A stretch of DNA of 64,000 bases from Flavitalea sp966112615 (GTDB lineage Bacteria > Bacteroidota > Bacteroidia > Chitinophagales > Chitinophagaceae), in assembly GCA_966112615.1 (NCBI GenBank), contig CBHWDO010000005.1:1-64000 (forward strand), written 5' to 3'. How positions within the stretch are numbered: position 1 is the stretch's first letter; every line of letters starts with the position of its first letter. Both the position numbers and the translations under genes were made by a program. This document shows positions 33,360 through 41,562 of this stretch, piece after piece. The notes beneath the pieces are model-generated. The model searched no databases and had not been told where the DNA came from. It was given only the letters and a program-made list of their open reading frames with translations.

Positions 33360-34615
33360 CTGGCAGACAGTTTATCCAACATTCTTTCAAATACTGATTT
33401 CCAACCTATCCATTCACCTTTATCAGTGATCGTATGATTATGCCAGGCGCTAATGAATTTCCCATGGTATTTTGAAACGGTATTCATCAGATCTTCAATT
33501 ATTTTCCATGCCTCTTCGGGAGATAATTTTTTTTCTTCAGCAAAGATTCCTTCCATAAAACAAACAGGGTGGATTATTAAGGAAGTTTCTGTTTCTTTTG
33601 AAAGATCATACCAATTGTAAGGCACACAAAGCCCGGATCTAAAGCCTTCTTCTTTGGCATAACCCATTGAATAATCGGAATGAATTCCTTCATTTAATAA
33701 TTGATGATAACTAACGGGCATGAATAGACGAAGATAATGTTGGCGGCTGATAGATACTTTTTTCCCGGTTACTGCTTCAAGCCGTGAAATTTCTTTCGAT
33801 AAGATCTTTTGATCAAGATTAGAATAGTAAGAGGGGTGAATTCCGGCTTGAGCATATGTAGAAATATCTTTAATAAGTTTTCTAACCGGTTCAATGCTTA
33901 AAGGCAATACTTTATCAAACTTTCCCCTGTCCCCGCAATGAATAAAATACAGGAAATCAATTCCAGATCCTAGCTGCTTTTCTTTTAAGAATGCATAAGA
34001 ATCAAATGGATCCTGTTTTGCACCGGATCTTACCCTCCATTGCTCAGGGATACTGCTGAAATTTCCCTTTAGTAAATTTTTCAGGGTTATATAAGATGAC
34101 CACAAAATACCTTTTCCCTTGTAAGAAAAAGCCTGGTCAATATCGATCAGTATTTCCGGAGAATGTTCAGGGTAACTGGCATTCATCCCAGGGTAATGTG
34201 CCTTCAAATTGTTTAGAAGTTCTTCTGCTAATTGATGGACATATGGTTGCCTGAGCCAACCTTTTGAAAACAGGATGGAACTACCTGCTTCAAATCTTCC
34301 ATGTTCATCTGCTTCGAAAGGAAGGTATTCTTCATACCTGCTGGATATATAAAAAGCCATAGCAAGCGGATCATTAAATAAATCCGGCTGTGACATATCG
34401 ATTGATCTGGTTCCCTGTTCAAATAAAATTGAATGGGGCTGAATCGAAAAACCTTTGGAATCCGATTTGCCATAACAGAATTTGGGTCCATCAAAAACCT
34501 GATATTCCTCTTTATTGGTTGTTACCTTGAAATTGATTCCCAGGATAGTTTGAAACAGGAGCTTGCAGGTATACTGCATCCTTGGACTGGTCATATGTGA
34601 ATAAATCAGCAACAT
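33356..34615 (-). CDS. Polysaccharide deacetylase-like protein (DUF7033 N-terminal domain)
   Basis: The 419-residue protein resembles Bacteroidota proteins annotated as polysaccharide deacetylase family with an N-terminal DUF7033 region (FDPLAMAFYISSRYEEYLPFE-like block near residue 85). The later LIDIDQAFSYKGKG has the Asp pair used for metal binding in NodB-type deacetylases, and HPSYYSNLDQKILSKEISRLE resembles the HPS motif. The C-terminus has SLIIHPVCFM and FISAWHNHTITD. It would trim acetyl groups from a surface glycan. Starts coupled to wecB (TGATG) and is coupled to the next glycosyltransferase. Confidence 0.75.
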   Translation of the reverse strand: MLLIYSHMTSPRMQYTCKLLFQTILGINFKVTTNKEEYQVFDGPKFCYGKSDSKGFSIQPHSILFEQGTRSIDMSQPDLFNDPLAMAFYISSRYEEYLPFEADEHGRFEAGSSILFSKGWLRQPYVHQLAEELLNNLKAHYPGMNASYPEHSPEILIDIDQAFSYKGKGILWSSYITLKNLLKGNFSSIPEQWRVRSGAKQDPFDSYAFLKEKQLGSGIDFLYFIHCGDRGKFDKVLPLSIEPVRKLIKDISTYAQAGIHPSYYSNLDQKILSKEISRLEAVTGKKVSISRQHYLRLFMPVSYHQLLNEGIHSDYSMGYAKEEGFRSGLCVPYNWYDLSKETETSLIIHPVCFMEGIFAEEKKLSPEEAWKIIEDLMNTVSKYHGKFISAWHNHTITDKGEWIGWKSVFERMLDKLSAR

Positions 34616-35646
34616 CAGAGCAGCTGGCTGATTTTTTCAGTGATAATTTCTGAAGCGTGTCCATTTCCATATAACCTGGGATTCCAGTTGACAGGTTCTT
34701 CATGAAGAAGGGAATAAAGGTCTCCTTCACCATAATATAAACTATTCCAATTTCCTTCCAGTGTTTCCGTCCATTCGGTTTCCTTTCTCAGGGTGATACA
34801 TTTTTTCTTCAGCCAGTAAGCTTCCCGTTGAATTCCTCCGGAATCAGTAAGTACGGCTTCAGAAAACTTCTGAAATGACAATGACTGCTTATAGTTCACA
34901 GGATCTATAAAATGAATATTAGCGTAGGAGTCGAACCTTATTTCTGCGTTCTTCATGGATTGCCGGGTTGATGGATGTACGCTGAAAACTGTTTTATATT
35001 CCAGTTTATTGAGCGAACCTAACAATTCTTCCAGTTTTAGCCGGTCTTCGCGGGTATAATTCCGGTGTAGGGAGGCAAAGTAATATGGGACAGCTATCAG
35101 GGGTTCCAAAAGACCTGCCAGGTGAGCATACAAGAGATCTTTCATGATATCGCCAGATAAATAATTATTATCCTGTAGCCCTTCCTTTTCTAATTGTTGC
35201 ATTGCTTTTGAGGAAACACAAAAGCGAATGGCTGATAACCTGTCGGTTTCCACCCGGTTAAATTCCTCCGGCATGTCGGGATTAAAACTTCTTTCACCTG
35301 CTTCAATATGGATCAAGGGAATGCCCGATTGCTTTGCCGCTTTGGCACCCCAGAGGGTGGAATTGGTATCGCCGTAAACAATAATAGCATTATAATCTTC
35401 TTTGCGGAAAAGATCGGATAACTCATCAACGATCTTACCGGTATCTCCGGAAAATTCAAAACCTGGAGAAGGAACAGCCAGATCTGATAGGATATCCTGG
35501 TAAAGTGAAGGATCATAATGTTGCCCGGTATATATAAAATCGACATCAAACCGGCGGGATAATTCCATTACCAGTACAGCATGCTTGATCAGTTGGGGCC
35601 TTGTTCCTGCTATGGAAGCCAGTTTTTTACGGGTGAAATCAGCCAT
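34615..35646 (-). CDS. wecB: UDP-N-acetylglucosamine 2-epimerase
   Basis: The 343-residue enzyme interconverts UDP-GlcNAc and UDP-ManNAc to supply ManNAc-type residues for surface glycans. Signatures are the opening ASIAGTRPQLIKHAVL, TGQHYD, YGDTNSTLWGAKAAKQSGIPLIHIEAGERSF, and TDSGGIQREAYWLKKKCITLR, which contain the conserved catalytic acids and His. It is the first gene of the operon wecB / deacetylase-like / two glycosyltransferases. No promoter with the consensus is visible before the ATG at 35646. Confidence 0.92.
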   Translation of the reverse strand: MADFTRKKLASIAGTRPQLIKHAVLVMELSRRFDVDFIYTGQHYDPSLYQDILSDLAVPSPGFEFSGDTGKIVDELSDLFRKEDYNAIIVYGDTNSTLWGAKAAKQSGIPLIHIEAGERSFNPDMPEEFNRVETDRLSAIRFCVSSKAMQQLEKEGLQDNNYLSGDIMKDLLYAHLAGLLEPLIAVPYYFASLHRNYTREDRLKLEELLGSLNKLEYKTVFSVHPSTRQSMKNAEIRFDSYANIHFIDPVNYKQSLSFQKFSEAVLTDSGGIQREAYWLKKKCITLRKETEWTETLEGNWNSLYYGEGDLYSLLHEEPVNWNPRLYGNGHASEIITEKISQLL

Positions 35647-35733
35647 TGTTTAATTCTGCTTGCTAATTACCACTAATTTTAAGAATTTTGAAAAAAACCT
35701 GCCCCTTCATTTATTCAATCTCATTTTTTGATA

Positions 35734-35741
35734 TACCTTTG
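35734..35741 (+). promoter_or_regulatory. Putative -7 box of rpsO
   Basis: TACCTTTG followed by CCG matches the -7 consensus, 51 bases before the rpsO ATG. No standard -33 was found. Confidence 0.5.
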
Positions 35742-35792
35742 CCGTCCTAATTGCAGAATATACAATCTGGATGTTGTTTAAAAAAATTTGAG

Positions 35793-36065
35793 ATGTCTTA
35801 TCTAACTAAAGAAAAAGTTACAAGTGTTTTCACTGAATTTGGCGGTGATGCCAAGAATACCGGTTCTATTGAGGGTCAGATTGCGTTGTTGACTGAAAGA
35901 ATCAATGGTATTTCTCAGCACCTTCAAAAGAATAAGCATGACTTCGCAACCCACCGTGGTCTGATGAGACTGGTTGGTCAGCGTAAGCGTCTGCTTACTT
36001 ATCTGAGCAAGCATAACCTCCAGGGTTATCGCGCACTTATCGAGAAGCTTGGAATCAGGAAGTAA
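35793..36065 (+). CDS. rpsO: 30S ribosomal protein S15
   Basis: The 90-residue protein reads MSYLTKEKVTSVFTEFGGDA... with the S15 signature TGSIEGQIALLTERINGISQHL and HKKD-equivalent NKHDFATHRGLMRLVGQRKRLLTYL. It binds 16S rRNA helices 20-22 early in 30S assembly. ATG 35793 is preferred over the open upstream frame from 35751. The gene precedes pnp, the same order as in Escherichia coli, where a stem-loop between them is cut by RNase III. Confidence 0.97.
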   Translation: MSYLTKEKVTSVFTEFGGDAKNTGSIEGQIALLTERINGISQHLQKNKHDFATHRGLMRLVGQRKRLLTYLSKHNLQGYRALIEKLGIRK

Positions 36066-36088
36066 TTCCATAATCATAACATTCGCTG

Positions 36089-36113
36089 TTCCCAACTCTA
36101 TTAAGGTTGGGAA
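36089..36113 (+). terminator. Hairpin between rpsO and pnp (terminator or processing site)
   Basis: Eight-base stem TTCCCAAC/GTTGGGAA (36089-36096 with 36106-36113) with a 9-base loop, 23 bases after the rpsO stop. The following bases have only a weak T run, so it may be an attenuator or RNase III site rather than a full terminator. Confidence 0.55.
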
Positions 36114-36223
36114 TAGTTGTTTGTTATAACCCCACTCTCACGTATCTTACTTCATTTTTAAAACTGATTTCAGGGCCTGCGTTCAAATCCCCCGGAATGC
36201 CCCGGAAATCTAAAATTAAACGT

Positions 36224-38383
36224 ATGCTTTCTCAACCTATTAACGTAACCTTCGACATTGGTGGTGGCCGCATGGTAACCATCGAAACAGGTAAGCTTGC
36301 ACGCCAGGCCGATGGTGCTGTAACTGTTCGTCAGGGTAATTGCATTTTGCTTGCTACTGTTGTTGCCAATAAGGAACCAAGAGAAGGGCAGGAATTCTTC
36401 CCCCTTACTGTTGACTATACTGAAAAATTTGCTTCTGCCGGTCGTATCCCGGGATCTTTCTTTAAGCGCGAAGGTAGACTTAGCGACTACGAAGTACTGA
36501 TCAGCCGATTGATCGACCGAGCTTTAAGACCTTTATTTCCTGAAGATTATTTCTGTGATGTTCAGGTACTTGTAACGCTTGTTTCAAGTGATCCTGAAGT
36601 TATGCCGGATGCATTGGCTTGTCTTGCTGCCTCTGCGGCACTGGCAGTTTCTGATATTCCCATCAAAGAAATGCTGTCTGAAGTTCGTATCGCAAAAGTT
36701 GATGGAGAGTATGTGATCAACCCGGTTCGTCCACAGATGGCTAAGGCAGAAATGGATTTCATCATTGCGGCTACTGAAAAGAACCTGATGATGGTGGAAG
36801 GTGAAGCTAAAGAAGCGAGTGAGGAAGACCTGGTAAAATGCCTCGAAGTAGCGCATGATGCTATCAGGCTCCAGATCAATGCTCAAAAAGAACTCCGCGA
36901 AAAAGTTGGTATTACATTCAAGCGTGAATACACAAAGCCTGAAGAAAAGCCTGAGATCAGGGAGAAAGTAGAAGCTTTCCGTCAGAAAGTTTACGAGATC
37001 TCTAAATCAGGATCAACCAAGGCTGAAAGAACTGAAGCTTTTGACCTGATCAAGAAAGAGATCGTTGAAAGCCTGGGTGCCGAAGCAGATCCTGCTGATG
37101 TAAAGGTTGCCAAGAAATACTACGAGGATCTTAAGTGGGAAGTAGTAAGGCATATGATCCTGGATGACAGGATCCGCCTCGACGGAAGAAAGCTTGATGA
37201 GGTTCGCCCACTGGCTATGGAAACAGATATTCTTCCAACCCCTCACGGTTCCGCACTGTTTACAAGAGGTGAAACTCAATCTCTTACAACAGTTACTTTA
37301 GGAACTCCTTTAGATGAATTGCTGATTGAAAGTGCAGCAACTTCTGATTACACTAAGTTTATCCTTCACTATAATTTCCCTCCCTTCTCAACAGGTGAAG
37401 TAAAGCCGATGAGAGGTCCTGGCCGTCGTGAAGTTGGTCATGGTAACCTTGCTATGCGCTCCCTAAAGCAGATGATGCCGGGAAGTGATTATCCATACAC
37501 TGTAAGGGTGGTGAGTGATATCCTTGAATCAAACGGTTCCTCTTCCATGGCTACTGTTTGCGCTGGTTCTCTGGCACTGATGGATGCGGGTGTTCCATTA
37601 CCTAAGCACGTTAGTGGTGTGGCAATGGGATTGATCTCCCGTGCGGAAGATGGTAAAACTGCGATCCTTACAGATATCCTTGGGGATGAAGATCACCTGG
37701 GAGATATGGATTTCAAGGTTACCGGAACCAGAGAAGGTATTTGTGGAGTTCAGATGGATATCAAGGTGGATGGACTTAGTATGGAAACCATGCGTGAAGC
37801 ATTGGCCCAGGCTAAAAAAGGTCGTCTGCATATCCTCGACGCCATGTATGCATGCGTTCCTGCTGCAAGAGAAGAAGTTAAGCCACACGCACCTCGTATG
37901 GAGAAACTGTTCATCGATAAGGAATTTATTGGTGCCGTGATCGGACCTGGCGGTAAGATCATCCAGGAAATTCAGCGTGAAACTGGTACTACTATCAATA
38001 TCGAAGAAGTGGGTAACTATGGTGAAGTGAGTGTTTTCAGTCCTGCCAAGCCTGGACTTGAAAAAGCAGTTGCCTGGATCAAAGGTATTGTTGCCGTTCC
38101 TGAAGTAGGAGATACTTATGAAGCTAAAGTGAAATCAATTATGCCTTATGGTGCATTTGTTGAATTCCTCCCTGGTAAGCAAGGGTTGCTGCATATAAGC
38201 GAAATTTCCTGGAAGCGCCTGGAAACCATGGAAGGTATCTTTAACGAAGGCGATATGGTTAAAGTGAAATTGATCGGTCTTGATCCTAAGACGGGTAAAT
38301 TCAAACTTAGTCGTAAAGCTCTAATGCCGAAGCCTGAATTCAAGCGTCCGGAAGGATCTGATTCTCAGCAGGAAAACGCTTAA
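36224..38383 (+). CDS. pnp: Polyribonucleotide nucleotidyltransferase (PNPase)
   Basis: PNPase degrades RNA phosphorolytically from the 3' end. From the ATG at 36224 the 719-residue protein has two RNase PH-like domains (ITFDIGGG-type start; GRLSDYEVLISRLIDRALRPLFP; GTGGGEVKPMRGPGRREVGHG-like and SSMATVCAGSLALMDAGVPL), an alpha-helical linker, a KH domain (VIGPGGKIIQEIQRETG) and an S1 domain (AFVEFLPGKQGLLHISEIS). The open frame extends 39 codons upstream to 36107 across the hairpin, but residues there are not PNPase-like. It ends before a strong terminator. Confidence 0.97.
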   Translation: MLSQPINVTFDIGGGRMVTIETGKLARQADGAVTVRQGNCILLATVVANKEPREGQEFFPLTVDYTEKFASAGRIPGSFFKREGRLSDYEVLISRLIDRALRPLFPEDYFCDVQVLVTLVSSDPEVMPDALACLAASAALAVSDIPIKEMLSEVRIAKVDGEYVINPVRPQMAKAEMDFIIAATEKNLMMVEGEAKEASEEDLVKCLEVAHDAIRLQINAQKELREKVGITFKREYTKPEEKPEIREKVEAFRQKVYEISKSGSTKAERTEAFDLIKKEIVESLGAEADPADVKVAKKYYEDLKWEVVRHMILDDRIRLDGRKLDEVRPLAMETDILPTPHGSALFTRGETQSLTTVTLGTPLDELLIESAATSDYTKFILHYNFPPFSTGEVKPMRGPGRREVGHGNLAMRSLKQMMPGSDYPYTVRVVSDILESNGSSSMATVCAGSLALMDAGVPLPKHVSGVAMGLISRAEDGKTAILTDILGDEDHLGDMDFKVTGTREGICGVQMDIKVDGLSMETMREALAQAKKGRLHILDAMYACVPAAREEVKPHAPRMEKLFIDKEFIGAVIGPGGKIIQEIQRETGTTINIEEVGNYGEVSVFSPAKPGLEKAVAWIKGIVAVPEVGDTYEAKVKSIMPYGAFVEFLPGKQGLLHISEISWKRLETMEGIFNEGDMVKVKLIGLDPKTGKFKLSRKALMPKPEFKRPEGSDSQQENA

Positions 38384-38401
38384 TTGATAAAATATAACTT
38401 T

Positions 38402-38430
38402 AAGGTCTGCAGAGTCACTGCAGACCTTTT
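38402..38430 (+). terminator. Terminator after pnp, directly before prmA
   Basis: Perfect 11-base stem AAGGTCTGCAG/CTGCAGACCTT with loop AGTCA, then TTTT. The prmA ATG follows at 38436, only 5 bases after the T run. Confidence 0.9.
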
Positions 38431-38435
38431 CTTTT

Positions 38436-39245
38436 ATGGAAAACACTTTTCAATATACATTTTGGGTAAAGGGTGAACAGCAGGAAATTATCCTGGCTTT
38501 TTTGGCAGAATTTGGTTTTTACGGGTTTGAACAATTCCCTGATCGGTTGATCGCCTGCATGGCTGAAAAAGATTTTTCTGTGGATATGTTACAATTCGTT
38601 CAGGATAACCAGGTGCCCTACGAAAAAACGGTTATTGAACCGAGAAATTGGAATGCGGAGTGGGAAAGCAGTTTCGAACCGGTGATCATTGAAGATTTTT
38701 GCGCTGTGAGGGCGTCATTCCATCCGCCTATTACATCAACACAATATGAAATCGTTATTACTCCGAAAATGAGTTTTGGTACGGGGCATCATGCTACTAC
38801 CTGGCAAATGATCCGACTGATGAAAGACCTGGAATTTAAAGGTAAATCAGTCCTTGATTTTGGAACTGGCACTGCAGTACTTGCAATCCTTGCTGAAAAA
38901 TTAGGCGCTATCAATATTGATGCTTTTGACAATGATGATTGGAGTATTGAGAACTCCCGGGAAAATATTGCATCAAATAATTGCGTTCATATAGAACTGG
39001 GAAAAGAGGAGAGGATCCGTGGTGAAAAGAAATATGATGTGATCCTGGCTAATATTAATAAACATGTCATCCTTTCACATATGAAATCAATTAAGGATCA
39101 CCTGGTTGATGGAGGGGTCGTGTTGTTTAGCGGATTGCTTCCCGGTGATAAGGATGAGATCGTTTCCAGTGCTTGGGATGCTGGAATGAGATTAGAGCAA
39201 ACCAGTATTAAGGACAACTGGCTTGCACTCAAAATGAAGGGTTGA
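38436..39245 (+). CDS. prmA: Ribosomal protein L11 methyltransferase
   Basis: PrmA trimethylates lysines and the N-terminus of ribosomal protein L11 using SAM. The 269-residue protein has an N-terminal domain that recognises L11 (TFWVKGEQQEIILAFLAEFGFYGF), the linker RNWNAEWESSFEPV, then the methyltransferase core with FGTGHHATT and motif I VLDFGTGTAVLAILAEKLGA. NPP-type motif IV appears as LANINKHV. It has no room for its own promoter upstream because the pnp terminator ends 5 bases before its ATG, so its mRNA probably comes from readthrough. Confidence 0.93.
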   Translation: MENTFQYTFWVKGEQQEIILAFLAEFGFYGFEQFPDRLIACMAEKDFSVDMLQFVQDNQVPYEKTVIEPRNWNAEWESSFEPVIIEDFCAVRASFHPPITSTQYEIVITPKMSFGTGHHATTWQMIRLMKDLEFKGKSVLDFGTGTAVLAILAEKLGAINIDAFDNDDWSIENSRENIASNNCVHIELGKEERIRGEKKYDVILANINKHVILSHMKSIKDHLVDGGVVLFSGLLPGDKDEIVSSAWDAGMRLEQTSIKDNWLALKMKG

Positions 39246-39292
39246 TTCCTTATTTAATCGGTAAATCATGTTTTTATAAGGCTTTAATCCCT

Positions 39293-39300
39293 TATTTTTG
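39293..39300 (+). promoter_or_regulatory. Putative -7 box of plsY
   Basis: TATTTTTG 20 bases before the plsY ATG; a ribosome binding sequence GAGGA (39310-39314) lies 6 bases before the start, unusual for this window. Confidence 0.5.
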
Positions 39301-39320
39301 GAATCCAACGAGGAAATTCT

Positions 39321-39977
39321 ATGAAGGAACTGTTGTTGATCATAATGGCTTATCTGATTGGTTCAATCCCTACCGCCGTCTGGATTAGCAAATCATTTTT
39401 CGGTATTGATATCCGTGAATATGGAAGCGGAAATGCCGGAGCTACCAATACTTTCAGGATCCTGGGCTCGCGCTGGGGAACAATTGTTATGGCAGTAGAC
39501 GTTATCAAAGGAGTCATTGCTACTAGCTTATACATTCTCCTTCCTTATTATTTGACCAGTGAATGGGACCGTACTAATTTTATGGTTGGCCTTGGTTTAG
39601 CAGCTGTGCTGGGACATATTTTCCCCATATGGGCTGATTTCAGAGGAGGTAAAGGGGTTGCGACCTTATTTGGAATGATCATCGCCATTCAGCCACTCGT
39701 GGCAGTTTGTTGCGTCGGGGTATTTCTTTTGGTTCTCTACCTGACACGTTTTGTATCCCTTAGTTCTATTTTGGCAAGTATCGCATTTGCCGTATTTATA
39801 TTATTTATTTTTAATGAGAAAGAGCCACTGTACAGGGCTTTCGCAATTGCAGTTGCTTTGCTTGTTGTGCTTACCCACCAAAAAAATATAACCCGTATCC
39901 TCAAGGGTTGTGAAAGCAAAGTTCCGATTTTCAAGAACCGCGACAGAAGAAGAGAAAGAAGAAGAGAAGAAAAGTGA
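39321..39977 (+). CDS. plsY: Glycerol-3-phosphate acyltransferase (acyl phosphate dependent)
   Basis: PlsY transfers the acyl group from acyl phosphate to glycerol 3-phosphate, the first step of phospholipid synthesis. The 218-residue integral membrane protein has about five hydrophobic segments and the three family loops: YGSGNAGATNTFRILG near residues 35-50, GHIFPIWADFRGGKGVAT near 97-114, and the late THQKNI. The tail is basic (KNRDRRRERRREEK). An SD-like GAGGA precedes the ATG. The next step is provided by plsC at 6.1 kb. Confidence 0.94.
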   Translation: MKELLLIIMAYLIGSIPTAVWISKSFFGIDIREYGSGNAGATNTFRILGSRWGTIVMAVDVIKGVIATSLYILLPYYLTSEWDRTNFMVGLGLAAVLGHIFPIWADFRGGKGVATLFGMIIAIQPLVAVCCVGVFLLVLYLTRFVSLSSILASIAFAVFILFIFNEKEPLYRAFAIAVALLVVLTHQKNITRILKGCESKVPIFKNRDRRRERRREEK

Positions 39978-40072
39978 CCCTGTTAAATAATAGGTTCTTT
40001 TAAACCGCCACGGATTGTTTGGCTCTATCTGCCTGTGGTATGAGTATTGTTTAAACAGTTAAAAATTTACCC

Positions 40073-40882
40073 ATGAAAAAGATATTGGTGGTTATGGCTT
40101 TCTTCACTGCTGTTATATCCTGCAGTAAAAATGCTATAACAGGAAGAAATCAGTTAGCATTACTGTCTGAGAATGAATTAAGGTCAATGGCGGCACAGGA
40201 ATACCGCCAGTTTTTAGGTCAAAACAGGGTTGTCAGTGCATCCTCCTCCCGCGATGCAGAAATGGTAAGAAGAGTAGGTCAAAGATTGACCACGGCAATT
40301 ACAAGTTATTACAAGAACAAAGGTTTGGGGCAGGAATTGGAAGGTTATGCCTGGGAATACAACCTGGTTGACGCAAAAGATGTAAACGCCTGGGCAATGC
40401 CCGGAGGAAAAATTGTGGTTTACACCGGATTATTACCCGTAACACAAAACGAGGCCGCCCTGGCAGTTGTACTTGGTCATGAGATCACCCACGCTCTTGC
40501 AAAACATGGTAATGAACGAATGAGTCAAACCATGGTTGCTCAGGGTATCCAGGTGGCTGGTGGTATTTTGACTGCCGGAAATGAAAGAGTGAGTTCAATA
40601 TTTAATAATGTATATGGCCCTACAGCTCAGATTGGTGTTTTGCTTCCTAATTCCAGAAAACAGGAATTGGAAGCTGATCGGTTTGGTCTGATCTTTACCG
40701 CAATGGCTGGTTATAACCCAAGAGAAGCAATTCCTCTTTGGGAAAGAATGGCAGCTATGAGTAATGGAAATCGCCCTCCCGAATTCTTAAGCACCCACCC
40801 GGCTGAGGAAACTAGGATCAAAAGATTACAGGAATTGATGCCTGAAGCATTGAAATATTATAAACCTATGAATTCCAGGTAA
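40073..40882 (+). CDS. M48-family metalloprotease, predicted lipoprotein
   Basis: The 269-residue protein has a lipoprotein signal (MKKILVVMAFFTAVISCSKN, lipidated Cys17), so it should sit in the periplasm attached to a membrane. The zinc motif is HEITH (His136, Glu137, His140) in VVLGHEITHALAKHG, with the third ligand Glu in LEADRFGL near residue 205. WAMPGGKIVVYTGLL is typical of the BepA/YcaL/LoiP group. These proteases work in outer-membrane quality control. A strong terminator follows. Confidence 0.92.
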   Translation: MKKILVVMAFFTAVISCSKNAITGRNQLALLSENELRSMAAQEYRQFLGQNRVVSASSSRDAEMVRRVGQRLTTAITSYYKNKGLGQELEGYAWEYNLVDAKDVNAWAMPGGKIVVYTGLLPVTQNEAALAVVLGHEITHALAKHGNERMSQTMVAQGIQVAGGILTAGNERVSSIFNNVYGPTAQIGVLLPNSRKQELEADRFGLIFTAMAGYNPREAIPLWERMAAMSNGNRPPEFLSTHPAEETRIKRLQELMPEALKYYKPMNSR

Positions 40883-40904
40883 TCATAAAGATTTGCCTGT
40901 TATA

Positions 40905-40937
40905 AGAAGCCCCGTATCAAGATGGTACGGGGCTTCT
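40905..40937 (+). terminator. Terminator after the M48 protease gene
   Basis: Twelve-base stem AGAAGCCCCGTA/TACGGGGCTTCT with a 9-base loop, followed by CTTTT. Confidence 0.85.
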
Positions 40938-40974
40938 CTTTTAAATTAAATTTCTACAGCACGCAATAAATCGG

Positions 40975-40982
40975 TAATTTTG
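40975..40982 (+). promoter_or_regulatory. Putative promoter of the DUF3052-like gene
   Basis: TAATTTTG followed by CCC is a consensus -7 box; TTTC at 40951-40954 with 20-base spacing could be a weak -33. The pdhB promoter has the same -7 box and following CCC. Confidence 0.5.
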
Positions 40983-41027
40983 CCCACCCCATTTAACAAC
41001 CCTTAAATAAAATTAAACTCCGGAGGC

Positions 41028-41519
41028 ATGATGCAAAACGTTTTAGAGAAGCTTCAGCTAAAGGAAGAGAAGAATTTATTGATTCAGGGTCTTCCTTCTT
41101 CAATTGAAAAGCAATTTGTAAAACTGTCTTACGCCAAGAATGTTACACCTCTACTTAAAAGTAAAAAGATCGATTTTGCGTTGATCTTCGCTTTAAGTTC
41201 CAGTCAGCTCAGAGGCATTTTGAAAGATGTTCTCCCTGCGCTGCACTCAGAAGGAAAGTTCTGGATCGCTTATCCAAAGGCTAGTTCCAAAATCGCAACA
41301 GATCTAAAATCTGATTGCAAATGGGATTGTATCAAGTCTGAAGGATATGAATCTGTAACTGTGGTAGATCTGGATCACGTATGGACAGCTGTCAGATTTT
41401 GCAAATTAGCAATTCCTGAAATGATCAGCATGGAAGAAGAGGTTGATAAAGTGATAGCTAAAGCTGTTGAGTCAACACCAAAGAGGAAAACAAGTCGTAG
41501 CAAAGTTACTGCTGCATAG
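41028..41519 (+). CDS. DUF3052-like protein, function unknown
   Basis: The 163-residue protein resembles the DUF3052 family: a central FALIFALSSSQLRGILKDVLPAL, then FWIAYPKASSKIATDLKSDCKWDCI and a late VVDLDHVWTAVRFCK block. The basic tail (TPKRKTSRSKVTAA) may bind nucleic acid or be disordered. No catalytic residue is evident. The start region has GGAGG (41022-41026), one of the few clear Shine-Dalgarno sequences here; with ATG ATG at 41028/41031 the second ATG has the better spacing. Confidence 0.7.
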   Translation: MMQNVLEKLQLKEEKNLLIQGLPSSIEKQFVKLSYAKNVTPLLKSKKIDFALIFALSSSQLRGILKDVLPALHSEGKFWIAYPKASSKIATDLKSDCKWDCIKSEGYESVTVVDLDHVWTAVRFCKLAIPEMISMEEEVDKVIAKAVESTPKRKTSRSKVTAA

Positions 41520-41541
41520 AAAGGATCTATTTAATGTATTG

Positions 41542-41562
41542 AGCCTGCTTCGGCAGGCTTTT
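41542..41562 (+). terminator. Terminator after the DUF3052-like gene
   Basis: Seven-base stem AGCCTGC/GCAGGCT closed by the stable TTCG tetraloop, then TTTT. The T run overlaps the stop codon of the converging dnaG gene (41561-41563). Confidence 0.85.

Noticed and set aside
36107..36223. N-terminal extension of PNPase
   Set aside because: The frame is open, but it covers the rpsO-pnp hairpin and the residues do not fit PNPase, which starts cleanly at 36224.
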